Below the pieces are notes generated by a model that was given only the letters and a program-made list of their open reading frames with translations, ran no database searches and was not told the origin of the DNA. This document shows, piece after piece, positions 1-12,418 of a DNA stretch of 64,000 bases. The stretch comes from Adineta steineri (lineage: Eukaryota; Rotifera; Eurotatoria; Adinetida; Adinetidae), in NCBI GenBank assembly GCA_905250115.1, contig CAJNOI010000066.1:1-64000 (forward strand). The letters are read 5' to 3'. Positions within the stretch are counted from its first letter, which is position 1. Each line of letters begins with the position of its first letter. The translations under genes were made by a program, and so were the position numbers.

Positions 1-2348
1 CCTCATTACTTCTTACATTTCTCTTTTAGGTGGAAGAGCATAAAACTTTTTCTCTCGACACTTGTTTGTGTTCTTGAAATCAGAAATCCATTTCTTTTTT
101 TTGATTTATTCATTCAAATTTATTCAAATGTTGATTTTCTATGTCTATCATTTTCATTTCATTAAAGATCCTTCGCTTCTGTTCTTTCAGAATAAGCAAA
201 ATTATGACGTTTTTTCATTCGATATATAAAGTACCTGATCAGTTGTATGAAATTGTTTGATTGACAAAAGTAAAATAAAACACCACTTGAACAGATTCAT
301 GTTTATTTGTTAATTTCTCTATAGGAATTCATTCATTACGCACAACTCTTCGAAGGTAAATAAGAGATTCGATTATTTTTTTAATACTCTTTTAAGTACT
401 TTATGTCCTTATTTTTCATGTAACTGTTCGTTTTTGAAAACCATTTTTCTTGCCTAAAGTAAAAAATATTTTAGATAAAATTATCAAATATGAAATTAAT
501 TTAGCTAATGTTAGTAATTGAAGTTTCTAGAAAAAGAATTTGTTTGTTGTTTATTTTCAGTTATATTGTTATAGAAAAATAAAGAATAGTTCTTTATCTT
601 TATATTTTGAAACAGCAAAATTCTAGTCTAAAAGAAACAATTGTTTAGTGGGTTTAGTTATAACTAATGAGATGAGAGTTTATTTCATAAAAAAGAACAA
701 GAAATGATCTTGTGATGATGAACATTCATCTGTCATGAATTTATTTTTGTAATTGTGCGAAGTATTATCACAAATATTGAAGAATAAATACGATGATAAT
801 ATGTATAGCTAAAATTTAAGAAAGACAATATAAAAAGCAAAGAAATATACATAAATGATTTATTGAAAGAGTGAGATGATTATTTGTTGTAAACGCTGTT
901 GAAAATGTTTTGATCATTTTTTTATGTATAGAGAAAGAATCACAAGAAATTCGATTTTATTCGAATTTTTTGTGATTAGAAATCGATTAAAATGAGACGA
1001 TTTTAAACAGGTTTTAATCCGATTTGTAATCAGAAAAAAAACTGATTAAAATCGGTTAAAATAACACTATTTTAATCGTATTTGAACAGAAATTGTAATC
1101 GATTCTAATCACGGTAGTTATGAAACGTGTTTTTCTTCAGTTTGCAATTAGAAAGTCAGACTTCTAATAGCTTTTTTGGACACCTCGCGTTGACAAATAG
1201 TAGTTCTAGCACTCAGTCGACTTTCAACATACTTGAAAACATAGCATCAATTCATCGTTACTCGTGTAAACCTAAATGTTAGTATATTACATGAAAAACG
1301 TCTCATTTTAATCGCAAATAAAAATCAGTAAAAATCGTATTTTTTTGCATGGAAACTTATGAACATAGGAAAAGAATAGAATCAAAGATGATTATGTATT
1401 TTATGAGTGTTTTTAAAAGATGTTGATTTAGAATGTGAATATAAATAAATGATGATTAGAATTTATGATCTTGTTCATTTGCAATAAGAATATTGCTAGA
1501 AGTACCGAATTCTTTATTTGCTTCTGTTATTATACAATGTATCAATCTCTATATCAAATTTTGTTCATAGAAATTATGACAAAATTAAGCAAATAGTATC
1601 TGCAATAATATTGTGCACAATGCTCATTCAGATAAGAACAACAAATCTAGTAAAATCATTCAAATGCAAGTCTTATAATTTTTTGGTATTATTTAAATAT
1701 TTATATAATATGTGTAGTAAAAGAAGAATCCATGTAAAAAACAACAAGACAAGAATCCGATTTTAATCTAATATACTGAATAGCAGTTTTTGATATTTGA
1801 TCATTTGATAGTTGAATCGATTCCATTGAAAAACATTGTTCTTTGGTGAAAACGCATTGTATTGTTAAAATAGATCAAAATTTATTGAATCGATAATTGT
1901 CATCTATTCAACTTCTCGTGTTATTTTATGGATAAATAAGTGAGGTTACACAATATATTCAGTGATTTCATGTTGCGATGAAAGACTGACTATCTACTAT
2001 AGTCGAAATATGTTATATGCCGTATTAAATAGTAAACGAACGAGCTCTAATTGATTTCTTTATTTGATTGATGACGTCCTCTATGAATCGCGTTATCACA
2101 AACATTCATTAATATGCTACTGTTCTTAAAATTGATTTTTTGAGAAATCTTTCGAAAGTTTATGATTCGCATTTTACCAAATAAAAAATTCATTATTGAA
2201 AATGTCGTCCAGTGCACTTAATTTTGAAGTAACTCATCCATCAGGAATTGACATGGATCATACTGTATCACAAAAACAAAACTTCGATCCATTTTCGAGT
2301 CTATATAAACATATTTAATAATGATGAAAAGAACGAAGTATATACATA
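1..2348. other. No gene seen
   Basis: This AT-rich stretch has no open frame with recognisable protein content. The short frames near 1518-1766 lack family motifs. The only structure noted is the repeat cluster at about 963-1345. From 2220 onward the sequence is the 3' flank of the glycosyltransferase gene on the minus strand. Confidence 0.6.
963..1345. repeat. Cluster of GATTAAAATCG-like words, possible MITE
   Basis: Words built on AATCGATT and GATTAAAATCG recur in both orientations between about 975 and 1115. The word GATTAAAATGAGACG at about 987 reappears inverted (CGTCTCATTTTAATC) near 1300-1315. This gives a rough inverted pair about 320 bp apart. The arrangement resembles the subterminal arrays of the two clearer DNA elements at 16042 and 57090. 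No convincing target-site duplication was found, so the element call is tentative. Confidence 0.3.
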
Positions 2349-3305
2349 TTATTTTGTTATATTGAACGTATTGTTTTTTATTCGTGATTGACAATCTTTA
2401 AAATGAGTATAAAGAAGACAGTGAACTGTTCGCATGCGAAGTGGATCAATATTTTTAGGAAATAAATTTGGGAGGTACTGAGATATTGTTCGACGTAATT
2501 CAAAGCCGAATGTAATTTGTTGATGAAATGTATCAATAAATTCTTGTTTATCTTTAAATAGTGAACCTTCAAGATGAGAATGAAAACGAAGATTTTTTGT
2601 AAGTGATATATTAAGATGATTATTAAGAATAAAAGCGAGATAAATATCATCCGGATACCATTGTCGTGAACATCCATCGACAAATTGCGATACAGTACGA
2701 GTATAAGGTTCAAGTAAATGAAGAGTACGTTTCGATAGACAAACACCAGCGCCAAGTGTTGCAAACCAAAAATCACCTGGATAAGCTTTATTTTTTTTTC
2801 GTCTAAATTTCGTATTCCAAGAATTTCGTCCAATATAATATGGATAATTAGAATCAAGTTTAGATAAATATTCATGAAGATTATCTGTATGAACATATTG
2901 ATCATCATCAAAATGACAAAACCAATCATATTGAGATTCATAACGACGATAAAAAATAAAATCATGAATTGTTTGACAACAAAGAGCTCGAACTTTATGT
3001 GAGCTAGGACCACAAGTTGTTCCTGTTGCTATTACATGTGTTCGAGTGATATTAGGTGGATAGGTATCACTTATATAATAGACATGTTCATGAACAAGTG
3101 AAATCCATGTTTCAAGAAGATGAACAAGACGAGATGAATGATATTTTGATACTGTTCGAACAAGATACATTATGCGAGTAGTTGGCTTCCATGTTAGTCG
3201 AAACTGTGATTGAAAATTAAAATAATACAGATAAGAGAAAATGCAAAATAAAATTAGAAAGATAATTATACAACGTCGATATAAAAAAGGATTAAACAAT
3301 TGCAT
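2349..3305 (-). CDS. Fringe-like beta-1,3-glycosyltransferase (GT31)
   Basis: Single-exon gene for a 318-residue type II Golgi membrane protein. Residues 1-10 look cytosolic and about 12-30 form a signal anchor. The rest matches the Fringe/GT31 fold. The metal-binding DDD motif lies at 133-135 (in WFCHFDDDQYV). A glycine-rich FATLGAGVCLSKR segment follows near 180, then WYPDDIYLAF, typical of the second half of Fringe. Fringe enzymes add GlcNAc to O-fucose on Notch EGF repeats using UDP-GlcNAc; the acceptor here is not known. The length is close to other Fringe proteins. The start is the first ATG and places the anchor correctly. No introns were seen. Family confidence is good; assignment to Notch modification is inference. 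Confidence 0.85.
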   Translation of the reverse strand: MQLFNPFLYRRCIIIFLILFCIFSYLYYFNFQSQFRLTWKPTTRIMYLVRTVSKYHSSRLVHLLETWISLVHEHVYYISDTYPPNITRTHVIATGTTCGPSSHKVRALCCQTIHDFIFYRRYESQYDWFCHFDDDQYVHTDNLHEYLSKLDSNYPYYIGRNSWNTKFRRKKNKAYPGDFWFATLGAGVCLSKRTLHLLEPYTRTVSQFVDGCSRQWYPDDIYLAFILNNHLNISLTKNLRFHSHLEGSLFKDKQEFIDTFHQQITFGFELRRTISQYLPNLFPKNIDPLRMRTVHCLLYTHFKDCQSRIKNNTFNITK

Positions 3306-4691
3306 TTCTAAATAATAAACAATACTACATCAAATTTGTAGCATACACATTCGTGATTCTTATCGTTATTTACGAAAGAAAAAACGATTGATTTATAAAA
3401 AAAAGAAGTCGTTTTAAACTTAGTTTCTTGATCAGATCAGCTTTTACATGTAGAAGAGCACGCATTCATCGCATCGATAACTGAAAATCAAATATGATGA
3501 TTCTTGTGACACAGTTTTGAAATCTTTGTGTATGAGTGAAAATACGTTATTTTTTTCTTCTTTTTTTCTATAACGATATTGCTGTTATAGCCGCTTACTC
3601 TTATTTCAATAATAATATATGATGGTTTGATTTATATATACATAGAGCAGAAACATGATATCGAGTGAATGATTCGTTATCAAATCAAAAATTATTTAAA
3701 AACTTCTATGCAATTCTCTGTATTTGTTGTCTGTAGGAAAGAAAAAAATACTGAGTAAAGATTATGTACATGTATAACATGAAGACTTTCTTTTTTTTAA
3801 TATTATAAAATAACGAAAGAGAATTTGTCTAAACTCAATATAATCCATGCGCAAAACAATCCTACCCAGTGAATAACGCGAAAATGGTCATTAAAATACA
3901 TGGTGATTCATAAATTGACTATTTTTATTCATTTTATGATTACAAACTTGAATTTTTTTGACTCTCAAATTAATATGACTAACATTTATAGTTTTCAGAA
4001 GTCATATGGATCTTTAAACTCAATTCAAAATATTCGTTGAAGTTATGCGGCACAAGTTTATGAAAAGTGTTTGATCCTCTGATTTCAATTCTCTCTATCA
4101 AATGAATGGCATACTATAGACAAAATTCCTGATGCTATCGCCGTATTTTTGTGGCTTAGGATTAAGGAAGACGACCTGGAGCTTCAAGGCCCATTGCTAT
4201 TGTAAAGTTAAAATGTGAATTTCTCAGAAGTGATGTTAGGTATGGGCGTGAACGTGGTATGAATGAATATCACACATAGCATAACATACACTCACACCCA
4301 CCTGTAATCCTTAACAAAAGAGAGCGGTTTTTTTGCTTTCAATGATAAGAATAAACTCAATTCGTCATTGTTTTCAGAAGCAACATTTTCGTTTTTTGAA
4401 TTCTTGTCTCATTTTTATTATTGTCGAATTCAAACTTATGAAATGAAAAATCTAATCGTTGCACAGTACAACATTTTGTTAGTCATAAAATTATTTTTTA
4501 TATACTGACACAATTCATATAAGTCATGTAAAAGGTAAAGTGAGTCAGAGTTACACGTTACCTTATCTTTCACCATTCGCTAAATAAATAATAAAAATGT
4601 AAATGTGCTTTCAAGTTTCATGACTTACGGGTTTTTTTCTATCAAGAATTATGATGAAATTTCCAGATTGAGTCATTGGTAATAATCAACC
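3306..4691. other. Intergenic, one weak TGTGGG-type palindrome
   Basis: No coding signal was seen. A degenerate palindrome lies at about 4240-4312: a GGGCGTG-like arm, then CACTCACACCCACCTG. It is one of the diverged members of the dispersed family described at 26826 and 47974. Confidence 0.5.
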
Positions 4692-4701
4692 ATATATATA
4701 C
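4692..4701 (+). promoter_or_regulatory. TATA-like box of the VWA gene
   Basis: A TATATATA run sits about 45-53 bp before the ATG at 4746. This spacing would give a short 5' leader of roughly 20 nt. It is a sequence-only prediction. Confidence 0.45.
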
Positions 4702-4745
4702 AAGCTGCCTTTTTTATCCGCTTTACAGATTCAAAAAATCTACAA

Positions 4746-6068
4746 ATGGCTACGAATACATTAGCATCCGTGAATATTAATTGTATTCCTGATAATCGTT
4801 ATGCAGTTATTGGTGTCGTAAATCATAAACGAGCTCGATTCGAAATTGAAACAAAGAAAAATGAACAAAATGCTGAACAAACCAAAAGAAATCCAATTAA
4901 TCTTGTATTAGTACTTGACCGCAGCGGCTCAATGTTATCAAAAAACAAACTAGAATTTGCAAAACAAGCTGTTATTTCAGTACTTGATTTGCTTCATGAT
5001 GACGATATTGTTCATCTCGTAGCTTATGATGATAAGATTTTGAATATTTTTGAAGATGCTCCTGCATCAAATCGTCAAGCTCTTTATTCAACAGTAAGAC
5101 AAATTACAACTGGTGGTTCTACAAATTTATCTGGTGGTATTAAAAGTGGTGCGGATCTTTTTGAAAAATATCCACATCCTGGTTATTCTAAACGAATGTT
5201 TGTCTTGTCCGACGGATTAGCTAATATTGGTTTACAGTCAAAAGCAGAAATCAATAGATTCGTTAAAAATTACAATGAAAAAGGTATCATTATTGATTCA
5301 TTTGGTGTTGGTGAAGATTTTGATGAAGGAATAATGAAAGGTATTGCTGAATCTGGTAATGGGCAGTTTTTTTTTCTTGAAACAGCTGAGGTTATTGTTC
5401 AGTTAATGACGAATGCACTTCAAAGTGTTTTTGATGTTTGTGGTACACAAGCTCAATTAATTGTTCGTGGTATCAATAATGGAATTGTAACAAAAATATG
5501 GGGTTATACAAATACTGCTCAGGGTGCAAATCTTGGTGATCTTCATGTTGATAATCTGCGTGTTATTCTTTGTGATTTTACAGTTTCGGCATCAGTACCG
5601 GATGGTACAGAAATAGATGTTCTTGAATATGAGTTGCGATACAATCATCCTAATGATATTCAAAGTGAGCCATTCATAGTTACTGGTAAATTACCAATAA
5701 TATTTGTTGGTGATGAATCATTAACTAAAAAAATTGATCCAAAAGTACAAACATTACATGCTGTTCAAGTCGCAGCAGAAATGGATGATCGAATTGTTGA
5801 TTTAATAAATCGTCGTCAAAGAGATGAAGCTATTGCATTAATTGATGAACAAATTCAACTTCTTCAACAAGTAGAACATTTAGATGATGAAAGACATATG
5901 ATTGCAATGTTACTTCGAATGGCTAGAAATATGCAAAAACGATTAAAAGAACAAAATGTTAGTGAAAAAACAGCTGCAAAATCTTATCATCATAAGTCTC
6001 ATATGAAAAAACATTATGATTATAAATATACAAACTATTATGATGAAGATGAAAAAGAAGATGACTAA
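4746..6068 (+). CDS. Intracellular VWA-domain protein
   Basis: Single-exon, 440-residue protein with no signal peptide. Residues about 50-230 form a von Willebrand factor A domain with a complete MIDAS metal site. DRSGS is at 58-62, the threonine of GGSTNLSGG near 126 and the SDG loop at 155-157. The central part resembles the beta-rich region that follows VWA in inter-alpha-inhibitor-like and bacterial YfbK-like proteins. The C terminus (about 345-440) is helical (INRRQRDEAIALIDEQIQLL), then charged and His/Tyr/Asp-rich, ending in an acidic tail. The function is probably divalent-metal-dependent protein binding; the partner is unknown. A TATA-like run lies just upstream and AATAAA signals lie at about 6124 and 6140. 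Confidence 0.8.
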   Translation: MATNTLASVNINCIPDNRYAVIGVVNHKRARFEIETKKNEQNAEQTKRNPINLVLVLDRSGSMLSKNKLEFAKQAVISVLDLLHDDDIVHLVAYDDKILNIFEDAPASNRQALYSTVRQITTGGSTNLSGGIKSGADLFEKYPHPGYSKRMFVLSDGLANIGLQSKAEINRFVKNYNEKGIIIDSFGVGEDFDEGIMKGIAESGNGQFFFLETAEVIVQLMTNALQSVFDVCGTQAQLIVRGINNGIVTKIWGYTNTAQGANLGDLHVDNLRVILCDFTVSASVPDGTEIDVLEYELRYNHPNDIQSEPFIVTGKLPIIFVGDESLTKKIDPKVQTLHAVQVAAEMDDRIVDLINRRQRDEAIALIDEQIQLLQQVEHLDDERHMIAMLLRMARNMQKRLKEQNVSEKTAAKSYHHKSHMKKHYDYKYTNYYDEDEKEDD

Positions 6069-6461
6069 TAATCAACTTAATATTTTTCATGAGATTATTA
6101 TACAAAATTTTCTTTTCTTTAAAATAAATTGTTTTTAAATAAAGTTGATCATTATTTAATTTATATTAAGAATATAAAGTTAATCACACCCTCAAGTAAG
6201 TCAATCTAATACTTTTCACTTCGAGCAAATAAGAAGAACGTCTGCTTATATTTGTGACATTTCATGATAAACAAAAATTATGTTTTCATTTTTCTTTCCA
6301 TTTTGTTCGTCACGTTGTCGCCTGGTTTCTTTTTTCTTTCCGTTCTGTTTATTTAATATTTTTACAAATGTCTGTTTTGGTGTCGTTATTTTTTTATATA
6401 AAAAAGAAACAAACGAGTAAGTGAAGCCTGAAAAGACTATTTTATACAACGTTAAGAAAAA

Positions 6462-9400
6462 ATGAGTTTAAAACAATATATTGAAGAACTTTCATCACAA
6501 AATACAGATTATAAATTTCCTGAACAAGCAATAAATCAAGCTGAATCATTAAAATCTTTATCAAGTGATTTATATACAGATAATATTCGATTTATTTACG
6601 AACTGATACAAAATGCTGATGATGCTCAAGCAAAAAATATTATTCTAACAATTTTAGGAGATCAATATCTAATTATTGCCCATGATGGTAATGATGAAAT
6701 ATTTTGTTCTTCAGCGAAAAAAAGGATTCGTTTTTTTTAGGAAAAATATTCGATGAAAAAGATTTACAAGGTCTATGTGGTATTAATAATGGAACAAAAA
6801 AGAAAGATCTCGATAAAACAGGTTATAAAGGTTTAGGATTCAAAGCTGTTTTCGGAAAATCAGATTGTGTTATTATTTATTCTAATGGGGAATATTTTCG
6901 ATTTGATTCTTCATATAAAATCAAATGGAATAAAGAATGGAAAACTGCTAATCAAGAACTATGGGAAAAAGAAAATGATCGACAGTTTATTTATCCATGG
7001 CAAATTAATCCTATATGGACAGATAGCCAACAGATTCCAAATCTTATTTTAAATTTTATTAATTCGAAACAAAAACAAATTCATGTAGCCTATGCAATCC
7101 TATTGAATAATCATGGCGAAATTCATTCGGCTATACAACAATTAAAACAACAACCTTATATGTTTCTATTTCTACGAAATATTTCTCAATTGACATTTTT
7201 AACTGAACCCACTGATATTATATCTATTGCTCGTGATGTAAATCATGGTTTGAAAAAAGTTTATATCAATAAAAAGATCGATTCTCAATGGATTATTAAA
7301 CGTTTTGAACTAGATATACCTGATGATATATTAAATAAATTAGCGAAAGATACTAAAGCACCTGACAAATTACGTTTTATTAAAAAAGCCGAGATGTTTT
7401 TTGCAACGAAATATAAAGATGTTGTTGGAATAGAAAAACTTCGTGATCAAGATTCAATCCTGTTTTCTTATTTACCGACTAAAATTTCGGAATACAAATT
7501 TCCAGTATTAATAAATGCGAACTTTTTAACTAATGTCAATCGAGAACAAATTCATACAGGTAAACATTTTTTTTCTTCTCATATTTCTCTCGAAAAATTT
7601 GTATTTAAAGATTCGGTTTGGAATCAATGGTTATTTGCTAAAATAGCTGATCAAATCTTTCAATGGATAAAAGAATTAGTTAAAGATAATAAATTTCGTT
7701 TTCAAGCTTATCGACTTATTCCATGGAAATTAAATTTAATCAATAATCTTTTATCAAAACAATTCAATGATTCATTTGCTATAGCTATTAAACAATGTAA
7801 TTTTATTCTTAATAGAAAAAATCAATTGTTAAAAGTAAGTTGGTTACACATATCAATCTACAGAGTGAAACGTTTTTTAGGTTGATGAAGTCATTATGGA
7901 TTCAACATCAATGTCTAAACAGCGAAAGTTCATTAATATCGATGCAATGCGGCAGTATATCATCGACAATAATAAAAGTTCTTCCCAGTATGCTGAACAT
8001 CCATTTATTGATTATGATTCGAACTTGAATGAAATAGGTGTGAAAGAATTTCATTGGAATAACTGTATTGATATGTTTAAATCGGATATATTTCTTAAGA
8101 ATTATTCAATCGAAAATAATAAACAAATGATTGTTTATTTTTACACAGAATATTCTAAGAATGATACAAATAATTCTATAAAGATGAAGATTGAAGAGAT
8201 TCCATTTCTAATGGATCAAAATAATCGTTTACAATCAATCAAAGATATTTATTTTCCTACGGAAACAATTGGTGATAGTGGAACGGTTGATTCCGAAGAT
8301 TTATTTGTGCAGAAAACAATATTCAACTGGTTAAATGAAAAAGCACAAAAAGAAATCAAACAATGGTTAAAAGATATAGGTGTTGAAGAACGAACTGATC
8401 TAGTCTATTTACATAAAACAATTATTCCAAATGCAGCAACTTATATTACAATGGAAAATACAATGAAAACAATCAAAATGTTGTTTATCTTATTTCAAAA
8501 AAAGGTGATTACTAAAAAGGAACTCGATCAATTGAAGAAACTAAAGTTATTAACAATACGTGAAACTTTAGTAGCAGCTGAACAATGTTTTTTCTCTGAT
8601 CAATACAAACCACGATCACCACTTGAAGATTACTTAAAAACAAAAGAAGATAAATTTCTATCGTACGATTATGTCTCAAGTCATCCTTGCAAAAACGAAG
8701 ACTTAACAGAATGGCGAGAATTCTTCAGTACACTAGGCGTCCAAGAGGAACTACATCCGATCGTATATCATCGAGCATTAACATCTTACGAAGCAGCTAG
8801 TCGTGGATTTTGTGAAGAATATCTATCCATCATTTCGCCTGATGGAAAGCATTCAGTCGATGCTTTTTCAGAATTAACAACTATCACATTTATACAACAT
8901 ACAAAAAGTAAGAACATGATATATTAATCTGTTAATGTGGGTAGTGATTTTTCTTTTCTATAGATAATTACGAGTTTGCAAACTTCTTCTGGTCATATGT
9001 AGTGAAATACATTTCACCAGAGATATTAACACAAAAAATAAGAGTTTATTGGGGTCATGCCGATAAACGAGGTGCAACTGATGGAACATTATTAGAAGAT
9101 TCTGATTATGTCAAATGGTTTGTTAAGAATATCAAATGTATTCCAACTACTGAAAAAACATGTGAATTGTCCAGTAATGTTTTTTCTGATCAGAAGGAAT
9201 TGAAAGATCTTTGTAGTAAATACATGTCTTTTTCATCGATTTCAATCCCACAAAACAAGACACAATGGAATGAAATTTTCAATTTCAAAACAAAACTTTC
9301 AGTCAATGATTATTTTGATTTAATTGAGAAAATTCGATATGATGAAAAGAATTTAAAAGATAATCTTGAACGTATACAATCATTATATTCTCATATCTTG

Positions 9401-10984
9401 AAAGAAATGTATTATTGGTCTGTAGATGAACGAAACACAGCAAAAGAACGAACAAAATCTTCATATCTTCTCACAGAAAATATTCAGTGGAAATTATCCA
9501 GTGATTTATATTTTTATATGGAAGACAATCGAGCAAATAATGCATTAAATGATGCTATTCCTTGTCTTAAACTTGATTTTAAAAATCGAAATGATTTACA
9601 TTTACATGACTTTTTAGAATTGTTCAATATCAAACAAATTAGAATGAATGATTTAAATCTTGCTGATGAAAAATCTTCTCCTGCTGAATATTTTCGAAGC
9701 AAATTAATTGAAATTTCACCTTTTTTAAAAAAATGGTTGAAGTATGAAGGTGTTTCAACAGATGTTATTTCTTTAATTGATCGAAAACTTCAACAAGAAT
9801 ATGATTTAATAGAATCAGATAATTTACAATTATTTTATCATAAGATATTTGTTCGAGAAACAACTGTCTACTTTGATAATAAACGTAAACAATTATATGT
9901 TAAACGACCATGGGATAGTGAAACCACATTTATCGATCTTCCCAATAAATTATGCCAATTATTGAATATACAAGGATTTGAAAAAAATATTCGATTTTTA
10001 CTTAAAGGAACGATTGAAGAGATTAAAAAACATTTCAATTCAAATTCTATTGAAATACCAACCAAGAAAGATATTGTTATCTTAGAACCATTACTAAAAA
10101 CAGGTAATTGAGAATGTATTTTTTAGTTATATCATCTGTTAATCTATTGATAGATGTTCTACAACAACCGAAATTTTCTTTACCATCGGAATTCAAACCA
10201 AATACATCTCTTGCACCTATGAAAAAAGATAGATCTACAGAAACATGTATCACTAATAATAACGATCATTTACTTGTTTTAACACCACAGTGTCAAGTTG
10301 TTCCACAACACTATCAAATTCCATTTTATGGTAAATATATGTTCATTAAAACTATTGTGGAGCCAGAGAAAATTTCATAAGATTTTTCTAATCATAGATG
10401 CTATTCCAGCACTACCTGTTCAACTATCCATCCAAAATATGAGACCACGAAAGGAAAACGGGGAAAGATTGTCAACATCTGTTTTGATTGGATCATCGGA
10501 AAATTCAGTTGATGATATTGAATTTATTGATATATGCTCAATAACAGATTCAAGTTTAATGTCTGTTGCAAATCTGAATCATATAACAGGAGAGTGTGAT
10601 GCATCAGATTTAGATACAGGACGTATTGGTGAAGAAATGGTGTATAAATACTTGTTGAAGGAATATCGAGAATAATCAAATTCAGTGATTATCAAATGGT
10701 TAAATCAAAATAGAGAAACTCATTTACCATATGATATTCTGTTAAAGAAAAATGGGAAAACTTATTATATTGAAGTCAAATCGACACGAGCATATAATCA
10801 ACATATATTTCCATTATCAATTAATCAAATTGAAACTCTTCTGCAACAGAGAGAAAACTATTTTATTTATCGAGTTTATATTGACGAGAAAAAATTTATC
10901 GTATTAGATAATATTCGATGGCGCTTAATGCAAAAACAACAACTCGCTTGTCTTTTACAAATTTTAACAGTTCCATCGGAATAA
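6462..10984 (+). CDS. Sacsin-type HATPase protein with C-terminal DUF3883, in-frame stop
   Basis: Six exons fit: 6462-6687, 6741-7834, 7881-8907, 8964-10103, 10154-10330 and 10398-10984. The introns are 46-67 nt with GT-AG ends, and the frame is kept through 1,416 codons before the terminal stop. The N terminus is a GHKL/Hsp90-like ATPase fold as in sacsin and plant NO VEIN: an N-box (FIYELIQNADDA), then HDGK, then the lid-region motif GYKGLGFKAVFG, which the first splice brings together. The middle of about 1,000 residues is helical with no clear domain. The end matches DUF3883, a nuclease-like fold, with GRIGEE, YDI and YIEVKST. A TAA at 10673-10675 interrupts this last domain in frame. The flanking residues on both sides fit the family, so it looks like a nonsense change, a read-through site or a sequencing error. 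Role unknown; chaperone-like or defence-like action is inference. Confidence 0.8.
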
Positions 10985-11525
10985 ATTTGAACATATGTAC
11001 AATTTGAGGGTATGGGTTTAAGTTCGTAATATCAACATATAATATGAAATGCTTTATTTAATGTAGTTTTTCTTTTGTTGTTTTCTTATTAGTAAAAATA
11101 GTTTAGAGAATATCTCATTTTTTTTGAATTCAATTGTATTAAGTGATATCGAAATATGGATTTTTTCGGGTTTATGGTAAGTTAAATGAGCAAAGATTGA
11201 GTCAATGTGTGTGTACTAGAACGTGAGAATCAATATTTTTCATCAAAAAGTGTATCAAATGACATTTACTCTTTCAGAGTTGTGGTTACAAAATCAATGT
11301 GCAATGAAATTTAGATGTTTTCGACACTATCAAACAAATCAAAGGAAAAACATTCGTAAACAGCGCGAATTTCATATTTTTGTTGTTTTACATGAGTGAA
11401 AAATGTTATGCAATAGTAACAAAGCGTTACTTATTTCTTCTCATATGTAACTCTATTACATGTTCATGTCAGATATTGTCATATGAGGACATTGATGAAT
11501 TGTTTTTGTTGATTGAAAACACCCC
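10985..11525. other. Intergenic, nothing recognised
   Basis: AT-rich sequence between the sacsin-like gene and the Cys-rich protein gene. No coding or repeat signal was seen. Confidence 0.5.
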
Positions 11526-11537
11526 CTATATATATAC
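11526..11537 (+). promoter_or_regulatory. TATA box of the Cys-rich protein gene
   Basis: CTATATATATAC lies about 80 bp before the ATG at 11615. It makes an upstream in-frame Met at 11513 very unlikely as the start, because that codon lies 5' of the TATA box. Confidence 0.55.
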
Positions 11538-11614
11538 AGACTTATTCTCATAGTTTTACAAACCAATTCTCATCTTACTCTACTTTTATTCTACACTTCA
11601 TTATTACTATTAAT

Positions 11615-11890
11615 ATGCCAGGCTGTGGTTGTGGTTGTGGATGCGGTTGCGGTTGTGGATGTGGTTGCGGCTGTGGTTGTGGCTGCGGTTCGTGCTGTGG
11701 TTCATGCTGTGATCCATGCTGTTGCTCTTGCTGTGATCCTTGCTGTTGTGATCCATGCTGTTGTTCATGCTGCTGCGGTCCAAAATGTTGTGTCACTAAA
11801 ACTGTGTGCTGCTGCAAACCATGTTGCAAAGTCATCAGAAAGAAAACTGTCACCGTGAAAAGATCATGTGCCAAGGTTTGCTGTTGTTAA
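11615..11890 (+). CDS. Gly-Cys repeat, cysteine-rich small protein
   Basis: A 91-residue protein of which 40 residues are cysteine. After MPG come eleven Cys-Gly dipeptides, then SCC/DPCCC blocks, and a basic tail (about residues 72-85) ending AKVCCC. There is no signal peptide. The composition fits either a metal-thiolate binder (metallothionein-like) or a disulfide-hardened structural protein such as those of cuticles or keratin-associated proteins. No family could be named. The start is the ATG at 11615, because the TATA box lies downstream of the other in-frame Met. The long frames on the opposite strand are by-products of the repeat. The Cys-Gly codons mix TGT/TGC and GGT/GGA/GGC, so the repeat is kept at protein level and is not a fresh microsatellite expansion. 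Confidence 0.75.
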   Translation: MPGCGCGCGCGCGCGCGCGCGCGCGSCCGSCCDPCCCSCCDPCCCDPCCCSCCCGPKCCVTKTVCCCKPCCKVIRKKTVTVKRSCAKVCCC

Positions 11891-12418
11891 ATTAACATTT
11901 CTGATCTTTTTCTATGAACTCATTCAATATCTAACAACGTTAGAAAGAAGGTGTATTACATCATCTTCTTATTTTTCTTTGTTCATTTCTCTCTCTCTTT
12001 TATTTTCATGGATATCTTTTGTTGGTTTATGTGCGCATGCCTGAATAGAAACGTCATAAATAGCTAGTTTTTTTCAAAAATAAATTTAATTAGCGAACAA
12101 GGAAAATTTTTTTCTATTCTATAACACTTCAAGTCATTTCAACTAAAAATAGCTACTGAATTCAAAAAAAATTCGAACTATGCACATAAATAAAACTAAA
12201 AACAGATCTAATTTTAACGTCATTCATTCTTTCAGCAATTATCGAGATGCGTCACAAAAAAGAATCTTTTTCATACACTAAATATAAAAATATATTAAAT
12301 TCAACAAAAATCGTTAGGTATCATGTATTTCTAATTTTCAATAAAACAATTGACAAGAAAGATATGTCATAAGTTAAATTATATATTTTTCGTTTAGTAA
12401 TTGAATTAAAAGAAAAAA
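11891..12418. other. Intergenic, nothing recognised
   Basis: This is the 3' flank of two convergent genes. It is AT-rich with no coding signal. Confidence 0.5.

Noticed and set aside
2378-3013. Second long minus-strand frame inside the glycosyltransferase gene
   Set aside because: It is a shifted frame of the same AT-rich coding sequence, with an Ile/Phe/Leu bias and no motif.
11575-11874. Minus-strand Gln/Pro/His-rich frame across the Cys-rich gene
   Set aside because: It is the antisense of the TGTGGT repeat. The plus strand has the TATA box and a sensible protein.
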